The notes beneath the pieces are model-generated. The model saw nothing but the letters and a program-made list of their open reading frames with translations, did no database searches and was not told where the DNA came from. Positions 24,947-30,024 of a stretch of 30,024 nucleotides of DNA are shown here, piece by piece. The stretch is from an uncultured Varibaculum sp. (GTDB taxonomy: Bacteria; Actinomycetota; Actinomycetes; Actinomycetales; Actinomycetaceae). The DNA is taken from the NCBI RefSeq assembly GCF_902489465.1, contig NZ_CABTZZ010000022.1, positions 1-30,024 on the forward strand. Reading direction: 5' to 3'. Made by a program: the position numbers and the translations under genes. The first letter of the stretch is position 1, and every line of letters starts with the position of its first letter.

Positions 24947-24962
24947 GTGAGTAAGCGCTCAC
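24947..24962. promoter_or_regulatory. Operator O2 for the TetR regulator (rightward promoter)
   Basis: GTGAG-TAAGCG-CTCAC has the same half sites and spacing as O1. It begins 13 bp after the rightward -10 box and ends 20 bp before the chosen start codon. The matching layout at both promoters supports shared control by the divergent TetR protein. Confidence 0.75.
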
Positions 24963-24982
24963 GTTGTCTAATGGGGGTCAAA

Positions 24983-26440
24983 ATGGATATTAATCGTCCG
25001 GGAGCGCGGCAGGTAACGCGCGAGCTAGATGAGCTAATCAAACAACCTGTTTACTCGATTTCTCCGTCTGCTTTGCGTGAGTATGAGGATGAGTATTTTG
25101 CAAAAAAGTGCACTAAATCGCGGACAATGATTCGGGAAGCGCAGGAGGTTATCCCGGGTGGGGTGCAGCATAATCTGGCGTTTAACCATCCCTTCCCCCT
25201 GGTGTTTACCGGCGCTAACGGTAACAAGCTGACTGATCTGGACGGTAACGAGTATCTCGATTTCTTGCAAGCGGGCGGGCCCACCGTCCTGGGGTCAAAT
25301 CCCCCGCAGGTGCGGGAAAAAGTTATTGACTTGCTTAATACTTGCGGCCCCTCCACCGGGCTTTTTCATGAATATGAGTATCGTCTGGGCGCGTTAGTGC
25401 GCGACCTGATTCCTTCCGTAGATATGTTCCGGGCTTTCGGCTCCGGTACCGAGGCCTGTATGGCGTCCATTAGGGTGGCGCGCCTAGCCACTAAGCATCG
25501 CCACGTTCTAAAAATGGGCGGTGCCTACCATGGCTGGTCAGATCAGCTTGCCTACGGTATCCGCATTCCAGGATCAAAGTTTACTCAGGCCAGTGGAATT
25601 CCCCTGCGTTGTATGTCGCTGACTGACGAGTTTTTCCCCGGCGATCTGGAAGACTTGGAACGCAAACTAAAACACAAGAAACTAACTGGCGGTACTGCCG
25701 CGATTATGATCGAGCCGATCGGCCCGGAGTCCGGCACTCGCCCTATTACCCAAGAATTTTTACGAGGGGCGCGGGCGCTGGCGAACAAATACGGGGCGCT
25801 ACTTATTTTTGACGAGGTCGTGACCGCCTTCCGGATTTCTGAGCATGGGGCTCAAGGTTACTTCGGAGTAATGCCGGATCTAACCGTGTTCGGTAAAGTG
25901 ATCGCCGGTGGCTATCCCTCTGCAGGGGGTCTGGGAGGACGCAAAGAATATATGCGCTACCTCGCCGCGGGGATTCAAACCGGAGATAAAGTGAAGAAAG
26001 CTCTGGTCGGGGGAACGATGACCGCAAATCCGCTGTCCTCGCTGGCCGGCTACTACACCATTAAAGAGATCGCCGAGACCGCGGCGTGTGACCGTGCCGC
26101 CAAGATGGGGGATCGCTTAACCGATGGGTTGCGTGCCCTCATTAAGCAGTATCGCCTGCCGTTTGTAGCGTTCAACCAGCGCAGCGTGTGTCACCTGGAG
26201 ACCGTGGGGACTATGCATTTTGCGATTAACTGGAAGAAACCCTGGGAGATCCCGAATGTCTTGAAGGCGACCAGTCAGCGGAAGAAAGAAATGGAGCATA
26301 TGGGTGCAGCCTATATGGCCGAAGGTATTGTGACTTTGGCGGGTTCGCGTCTTTACACCTCGGCCGCTTATAACGAAGAGGATATCGACCGGGCACTTGC
26401 TGCCTTTGAGCGGGTATTCCAAAAGGTGGTAAAGCTGTGA
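24983..26440 (+). CDS. Class-III PLP aminotransferase, glutamate-1-semialdehyde aminomutase-like
   Basis: 485 residues from ATG at 24983, with GGGGG 5 bp upstream; an earlier apparent start at 24875 would include the promoter and operator. The fold-type I signatures are clear: PGGVQHNLAFNHPFPLVF, DGNEYLDFLQAGGPTVLG, FGSGTEACMASIRVARL, GAYHGWSDQLAYG, the Asp motif LLIFDEVVTAFR, the PLP lysine in VFGKVIAGGYPSAGGLGG, and GTMTANPLSSLAG. It resembles glutamate-1-semialdehyde aminomutases, but the cluster contains no haem genes, so a transaminase or aminomutase acting on an amino sugar, amino alcohol or amino aldehyde is more likely (inference). The aldolase start overlaps its stop (GTGA). Confidence 0.85.
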   Translation: MDINRPGARQVTRELDELIKQPVYSISPSALREYEDEYFAKKCTKSRTMIREAQEVIPGGVQHNLAFNHPFPLVFTGANGNKLTDLDGNEYLDFLQAGGPTVLGSNPPQVREKVIDLLNTCGPSTGLFHEYEYRLGALVRDLIPSVDMFRAFGSGTEACMASIRVARLATKHRHVLKMGGAYHGWSDQLAYGIRIPGSKFTQASGIPLRCMSLTDEFFPGDLEDLERKLKHKKLTGGTAAIMIEPIGPESGTRPITQEFLRGARALANKYGALLIFDEVVTAFRISEHGAQGYFGVMPDLTVFGKVIAGGYPSAGGLGGRKEYMRYLAAGIQTGDKVKKALVGGTMTANPLSSLAGYYTIKEIAETAACDRAAKMGDRLTDGLRALIKQYRLPFVAFNQRSVCHLETVGTMHFAINWKKPWEIPNVLKATSQRKKEMEHMGAAYMAEGIVTLAGSRLYTSAAYNEEDIDRALAAFERVFQKVVKL

Positions 26441-27483
26441 ACTGCGACGAAGACAAGAAGCGCGCGAAACTAGTCGAGCTTTCGCATCAGCTGCTCTCCG
26501 ATGGGCTAGTGGTGCGCACCTGGGGTAACTTTTCGGTACGAGGCAGCGGGGACGAATTTTTGATTACCCCCTCGGGGCGCCGCTACGAAACCATGACCGC
26601 GGAGGAGCTGCCTTTATGTACCGGCTCTAAAGATTGGTCTGGCCCTTATAAACCTTCCTCGGAGTATCCGATGCACGCCCTCACCTATCGGTTATTTCCG
26701 CAGGCGCGCTGGGTGATTCATACGCACCAGCCCTATGCGTCAGCTTTGTCGTTGGCGAAAAAGGATTTCCCACTGGATGAGGAAGCGCAAGCGGCGTTGG
26801 GGCAAGAGGTGCTGCCGGTGGCTCCCTACGGGTTGCCCTCGACCAAGAAACTGCACCGCGGGGTGGAAGAAACCCTGCAGCGTACCGGGGCGCAGGTGAT
26901 TTTAATGAAAGCCCATGGCGCCATGATTTGGGCCGAAAGCGCTGACCAGGCGCGGAGGCTGGCGAATGCTTTGGAAAAGGTAGCCAAGGATTTATATCAG
27001 CGGGAGCTTTCCTGCTTGCCGCCTTTGCCTGCGCGTTCGCTTACTTCCCGGCGCGAGAGGGAGGATGACACCCTAGTCTGGGTTGATGAACAAGGCCGTC
27101 CCACTACCCCTGATGCGGCCACGCAGACGAATCACTTGCGGATTTATGGGGAGCGCCCCGATGTCGGCGCCATCATTACCTGCCACCACGCAGAGGTAGC
27201 GGACTTTTTTGGAGGAAAACTACCTGCCTACCTGGATGATTATGCCCAGATTATCGGGCTGAAAGCTGATGGAACCACTCGCGGTAATGCGGTGCTGACC
27301 AACACGGCGGCCTATTGTCTTGGCGCGGATCTGGATGCTGCCCACAGCGCCCAGATAGTGCTAGAGAAGAACGCATTAGCGGCGCGTTACGCCCGCGTTT
27401 GCGGAGCAAAGCCGTTAAAAAAGGCGGAAGCACTGTTGATGCGGGAAATCTATCGCCGTAAATATTCAAAACAGGCTAGTTGA
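26437..27483 (+). CDS. Tandem class II aldolase/adducin-domain protein
   Basis: 348 residues from a GTG that overlaps the aminotransferase stop. The first domain (about 1-195) has the class II aldolase layout: TWGNFSVR, ITPSGRRYETM, SSEYPMHALTYRLFP, the metal ligands HTHQPYASAL, and KAHGAMIWAESADQA. After a linker a second, aldolase-like half (about 220-335) reads HLRIYGERPDVGAIITCHHAEVADFFG, PAYLDDYAQIIGL and NTAAYCLGADLDAAHSAQIVLEKNALAARYA; it retains HH but looks degenerate. Single-domain family members (fuculose-1-P, rhamnulose-1-P or ribulose-5-P enzymes) are usually 200-270 residues, so this is an internal duplication or fusion. Zn-dependent retro-aldol cleavage of a phosphorylated sugar-like compound is plausible, with the FGGY kinase as donor step. 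Confidence 0.82.
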   Translation: MNCDEDKKRAKLVELSHQLLSDGLVVRTWGNFSVRGSGDEFLITPSGRRYETMTAEELPLCTGSKDWSGPYKPSSEYPMHALTYRLFPQARWVIHTHQPYASALSLAKKDFPLDEEAQAALGQEVLPVAPYGLPSTKKLHRGVEETLQRTGAQVILMKAHGAMIWAESADQARRLANALEKVAKDLYQRELSCLPPLPARSLTSRREREDDTLVWVDEQGRPTTPDAATQTNHLRIYGERPDVGAIITCHHAEVADFFGGKLPAYLDDYAQIIGLKADGTTRGNAVLTNTAAYCLGADLDAAHSAQIVLEKNALAARYARVCGAKPLKKAEALLMREIYRRKYSKQAS

Positions 27484-27542
27484 TAGCAAAATAATAGGGA
27501 ACCGGGTAGGAAGTAGGTGCTCGCCGGTAGAGAGGGACAGGC

Positions 27543-28952
27543 ATGAGCAGTTCGCAAGAGCAAGCCATTAAGCGGGCGGTCGAGACCGCGCGTAGCTGTT
27601 TTAACCGCGGAACTACGATCCCGATATCTGGGCGGCAGAAAAATCTCACTGCTCTGTTACGGGAAATAGAAAAATCGCAGGTAGAGATTTATCGCGCCCT
27701 CAAGCATGACTTGAACAAGAGTCGCGCCGAAGCCTATATGAGCGAAATTTCCCTGGTGAAAGCGGAAATAAAACATCTGCGGCGTCGTCTACCTTGGCTG
27801 GCGATGCCTCGCCCTAAAATGCCTGCACTTTCTCAACTGCCCGGGTGGTTGCAGGTACAACGCGAACCCTACGGGGTGGTGTTGGTGATGAGCCCGTGGA
27901 ATTATCCTTTCCAACTCACTATGGAACCCATTGCTGCCGCTATCGCCGGTGGAAATACGGTGGTAGTAAAGCCTTCTGCCTATACCCCGCATACCTGTGA
28001 GGTGATCGAAAAAATCTTGCGCCGCGCACTCCCGCCCGGAATGGTGAGCGTTATCCGTGGGGGACGCGCTGAAAATACCGCCCTGTTAGAGCAGCGCTTT
28101 GACCATATTTTCTTTACTGGCTCTCCGGCGGTGGGGCGCGTGGTAATGGAGGCAGCATCCCGTTACTTGACCCCGGTAACTTTGGAGCTGGGCGGAAAAT
28201 CTCCCTGTTTTGTGGATCGCACAGCCAATATCGAAAAAGCGGCGCGCAGGATTCTGTTCGGAAAACTGCTTAACGCAGGGCAAACATGCGTCAGTATCGA
28301 TTATGTTTATGTACACGAGGACGTGCGGGAGCGGTTAATCGCCGCTTTGCAGGCGGGAATCGCCCGGGCTTTGCCGAGCGAACAATACCGAAAATCTGCG
28401 TTTGTAAAAATCATTTCTCCCAAACATTTTTCCCGTCTGTCGGAGCTGCTCGCGGAACAAAGACTATTGGGCTCGAATGGGGGAGGCCGAGCGGAAGATT
28501 TCCTTGACCGGCAAACCCAGCAGATCAAACCGGTGATTGTGGACAATCCTTCCTGGGATTCTCCGGTGATGTCGGAAGAAATTTTTGGCCCGATTTTGCC
28601 GGTTCTTCCCTTTACGGATCTGGAAGCAACTTTGACGGACTATGAAGAGCGAGAACATCCGTTGGCTCTTTATATCTTTACGAAAGATCGGGGCTTTGCG
28701 CGGAAAGTGATGAGCAAAGTGAACGCCGGGGGAGTATGTATCAATGACACCTTGCTCCATATGAGCTCTTCGAAGGCACCTTTTGGGGGCGTAGGTAACT
28801 CGGGGATGGGAAATTATCACGGAGACTGGTCGTTTAAGGCTATGACCCGGGAGCAAACGGTTCTCCGTAAATCTTGGCTTTTTGATATTCCGGCGCGTCA
28901 CCACCCCTATGGAGAGAAATCTTTGAAAATCCTGCGTTCCCTGCTGCGTTAG
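27543..28952 (+). CDS. Class 3-type aldehyde dehydrogenase
   Basis: 469 residues, ATG with GAGAGGGA about 6 bp upstream, 59 bp after the aldolase. It oxidises an aldehyde to the acid with NAD(P)+. Seen: PYGVVLVMSPWNYPFQLTMEP, NTVVVKPSAYTP, the nucleotide-binding HIFFTGSPAVGR, the general-base Glu in TLELGGKSPCFVD, the catalytic Cys in NAGQTCVSIDYVYV, EEIFGPILPVLPF and the C-terminal SSKAPFGGVGNSGMGNYHG. The length and the end (PYGEKSLKILRSLL) fit the class 3/fatty or aromatic aldehyde group (about 450-490 residues) rather than glyceraldehyde-3-phosphate or lactaldehyde enzymes. In this operon it would remove the aldehyde released by the aldolase (inference). Confidence 0.92.
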   Translation: MSSSQEQAIKRAVETARSCFNRGTTIPISGRQKNLTALLREIEKSQVEIYRALKHDLNKSRAEAYMSEISLVKAEIKHLRRRLPWLAMPRPKMPALSQLPGWLQVQREPYGVVLVMSPWNYPFQLTMEPIAAAIAGGNTVVVKPSAYTPHTCEVIEKILRRALPPGMVSVIRGGRAENTALLEQRFDHIFFTGSPAVGRVVMEAASRYLTPVTLELGGKSPCFVDRTANIEKAARRILFGKLLNAGQTCVSIDYVYVHEDVRERLIAALQAGIARALPSEQYRKSAFVKIISPKHFSRLSELLAEQRLLGSNGGGRAEDFLDRQTQQIKPVIVDNPSWDSPVMSEEIFGPILPVLPFTDLEATLTDYEEREHPLALYIFTKDRGFARKVMSKVNAGGVCINDTLLHMSSSKAPFGGVGNSGMGNYHGDWSFKAMTREQTVLRKSWLFDIPARHHPYGEKSLKILRSLLR

Positions 28953-29034
28953 CACCTAGAGGGCGGTGGAGCTAAGTGGCGCTACCCTTTCACTACTGCA
29001 ACAGGTAGTAATGGCAGCGCGGACGTCTGTTTCG

Positions 29035-29059
29035 GTCTAGAGGGTTACTTCCTCTAGAC
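29035..29059. repeat. Inverted repeat at the carbonic anhydrase 3' end
   Basis: GTCTAGAGG (29035-29043) and CCTCTAGAC (29051-29059) form a perfect 9-bp stem around a 7-nt loop. It includes the stop codon of the minus-strand gene and has no T tract; it may be an mRNA-end hairpin or a barrier between the two convergent genes. Confidence 0.4.
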
Positions 29060-29522
29060 GCGCAGTCTTAACGTCGAGGACGAATCCGCGGACAGTGCCT
29101 CCTACAAAGGGACTGTCTAGCAGTTTCTTCATAGCGTTTCGAACTGATTCGTGCACGTCTTTGAAGCCTCCGGGTTTCCACGTGGGACGCTGTCCGGTGT
29201 CTTTTTCGAGTTCGGCGAGGAATGTTTCGTCATCGGTCTTCGACATTCCGCAGTCGGTGTGTTGAATCAGCATCACGTACTTGGTTCCCAAGCTGCGCTG
29301 GGAGGCGGCGAGGGTGCGGACGGTGTCGGCGGTGACCAGGCCGCCGGCGTTACGGATCACGTGGATTTGTCCGGGTTCTACCCCCAGCATAGTTTCCACG
29401 TCGATCCGACAATCCATGCAGGTTACTACCGCCACCTTCAGCTCGGGTAGGTGGGGGGCTTCTCCGGGAAACTTCTCGGCGTAGGCGGCTTCATTCTTTA
29501 ATAACTGCTCGATGGGATCCAT
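29037..29522 (-). CDS. Beta-class carbonic anhydrase
   Basis: 161 residues, ATG with CAGGAG 5 bp upstream. It interconverts CO2 and bicarbonate. Zinc ligands are Cys35 in TCMDCRID, His88 and Cys91 in IQHTDCGM, and the Asp37-Arg39 dyad is intact, so the enzyme should be active. IRNAGGLVTADTVRTL is another family signature. The protein is at the short end of the family, like the type II/short beta-CAs of actinobacteria. It is convergent with the aldehyde dehydrogenase gene and stands alone; about 150 bp separate its start from the tRNA gene. Confidence 0.93.
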   Translation of the reverse strand: MDPIEQLLKNEAAYAEKFPGEAPHLPELKVAVVTCMDCRIDVETMLGVEPGQIHVIRNAGGLVTADTVRTLAASQRSLGTKYVMLIQHTDCGMSKTDDETFLAELEKDTGQRPTWKPGGFKDVHESVRNAMKKLLDSPFVGGTVRGFVLDVKTARLEEVTL

Positions 29523-29673
29523 GGTTGCTCCTGTTTTTCTGATCGTTAGTTAAATGGTATTAAATCTGTCTGGTTGGCGGGGGCGTAACAGAGTTATTTT
29601 TCTTGAGCGCAATCCCACAGCCTCATAGTTTGCAAATTTGCCTGTTACGAGCTTAGGCTTTTGAGAGTACCTA

Positions 29674-29746
29674 GGGGCTATGGCGCAGTTGGTAGCGCGT
29701 CTCGTTCGCAATGAGAAGGTCAGGGGTTCGAATCCCCTTAGCTCCA
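29674..29746 (+). tRNA. tRNA-Ala (anticodon CGC)
   Basis: A complete 73-nt cloverleaf: acceptor GGGGCTA/TAGCTCC with discriminator A, D arm GCGC/GCGC with AGTTGGTA, anticodon arm TCTCG-TTCGCAA-TGAGA with CGC at 29707-29709, T arm AGGGG-TTCGAAT-CCCCT. CCA is not encoded. Alanine identity is supported by the anticodon, though the acceptor carries C5-G68 and G3-U70; G3-U70 is the classical alanine identity element. Confidence 0.97.
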
Positions 29747-29765
29747 CGATGAGGAGTCCGAACGG

Positions 29766-29790
29766 TGAAAAAGCCGTTTGGGCTTTTTCA
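29766..29790 (+). terminator. Terminator downstream of tRNA-Ala
   Basis: TGAAAAAGCC (29766-29775) and GGCTTTTTCA (29781-29790) form a 10-bp stem with loop GTTTG, ending in a T-rich right arm. It begins 19 bp after the tRNA. Confidence 0.65.
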
Positions 29791-29980
29791 TTAGTGAAGA
29801 CGACGAAATCGTGCGCAACACGAAGTGTTGCTAGCACAACGTTGGCGTAATCCCGTCAGGGATTGCTGGCACAAATGAAGGGGCTCGGCTTTTGCCAGGC
29901 CCCTCAAACTATAAGCTGAGGGATTCGAACCCGGGTTGAGCGTTCGCCCGCGCCAGTGGTTTTTAAGTGCGCTGCGGGTC
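29791..29980. other. Gene-free, hairpin-rich tail with a tRNA T-arm-like inverted segment
   Basis: No believable CDS. Three hairpins in a row: GCAACAC-GAA-GTGTTGC (29815-29831), AATCCC-GTCA-GGGATT (29849-29864) and AGGGGC..GGC-TTTT-GCC..GCCCCT (29879-29904). At 29914-29936 the minus strand reads GGGTTCGAATCCCTCAGCT, like the T arm and acceptor 3' part of a tRNA, but no matching 5' acceptor or anticodon arm is present, so it is a remnant, a decoy or chance. Confidence 0.4.
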
Positions 29981-30024
29981 TGGCTCGGTAAAAGCACTCC
30001 GGGGACCCCGTGACCGGCTTAGCC
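29980..30024. repeat. Partial hairpin repeat element, copy D (cut by window edge)
   Basis: From AAAAG at 29990 the sequence AAAAGCACTCCGGGGACCCC matches the opening 20 bases of the copy C core (read in reverse) at all but one position, after which it diverges. The preceding CTGGCTCGGT would be its left arm. The right arm lies outside the window. Confidence 0.55.

Noticed and set aside
24875..24982. Extended N-terminus of the aminotransferase
   Set aside because: The extension covers the TTGACA-N17-TAACCT promoter and operator O2, and does not resemble the family N-terminus.
29747..29775. Hammerhead-like GATGAG...GTCCGAAC after the tRNA
   Set aside because: The conserved core GAAA and the required flanking stems are not present; the sequence folds as a terminator instead.
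29550..29837. Minus-strand ORF with RGFEPLTFSLRTRRATNC
   Set aside because: It is the antisense of tRNA-Ala; this amino acid pattern is a known artefact of tRNA genes translated on the opposite strand.

Overview
The window is a bacterial chromosome segment of roughly 53-56% GC by eye. It is best placed in the Actinobacteria, probably Actinomycetales/Actinomycetaceae-like. The placement rests on the mtrA-mtrB-lpqB order followed by a ComF-like gene and a long hibernation factor, on DUF5719 and DUF3499 genes and a zincin-like gene beside them, and on GTG starts. I cannot name the species.

Layout. 1-3853 holds the end of a large multipass membrane protein (cut by the left edge, probably a glycosyltransferase), a DUF5719 protein overlapping it by 4 nt, a convergent zincin-fold gene that has lost HExxH, and a DUF3499 gene. 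3958-10119 is the envelope/stress block: MtrA regulator, MtrB kinase, LpqB lipoprotein (tightly coupled), then ComF-like phosphoribosyltransferase and long HPF. 10283-13450 (minus strand) holds two exporters, a ThrE-type threonine/serine exporter and an AspT/SucE-type carrier with RCK_C domains.

13668-21699 is a branched-chain amino acid block: ilvB, ilvN, ilvC, leuB, ilvE, ilvD. It is preceded by a 22-residue leader peptide dense in Ile/Leu/Val codons and a four-segment attenuator. The leader peptide is too short to be found by ordinary gene calling and is a direct sequence-level prediction of BCAA-controlled attenuation.

21996-28952 is a divergent accessory cluster. TetR, FGGY sugar kinase and GtrA-like membrane protein read leftward; a class-III aminotransferase/GSA-aminomutase-like enzyme, a tandem two-domain class II aldolase and an aldehyde dehydrogenase read rightward. 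Each promoter has a near-identical operator GTGAG-N6-CTCAC about 12 bp downstream of its -10 box, so one TetR probably controls both arms. The substrate is unknown; kinase, aldolase and aldehyde dehydrogenase together suggest breakdown of a phosphorylated sugar-like compound, with an amino group added or removed.

29037-30024 holds a beta-carbonic anhydrase, tRNA-Ala(CGC), a terminator and a hairpin-rich tail. Scattered through the second half (17196-17289, 21734-21820, 21887-21967, and a truncated copy at 29980-30024) is an intergenic repeat family. A conserved 65-nt core is bracketed in every complete copy by arms that differ completely between copies yet are complementary within each copy. 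This is the most unusual structure in the window.
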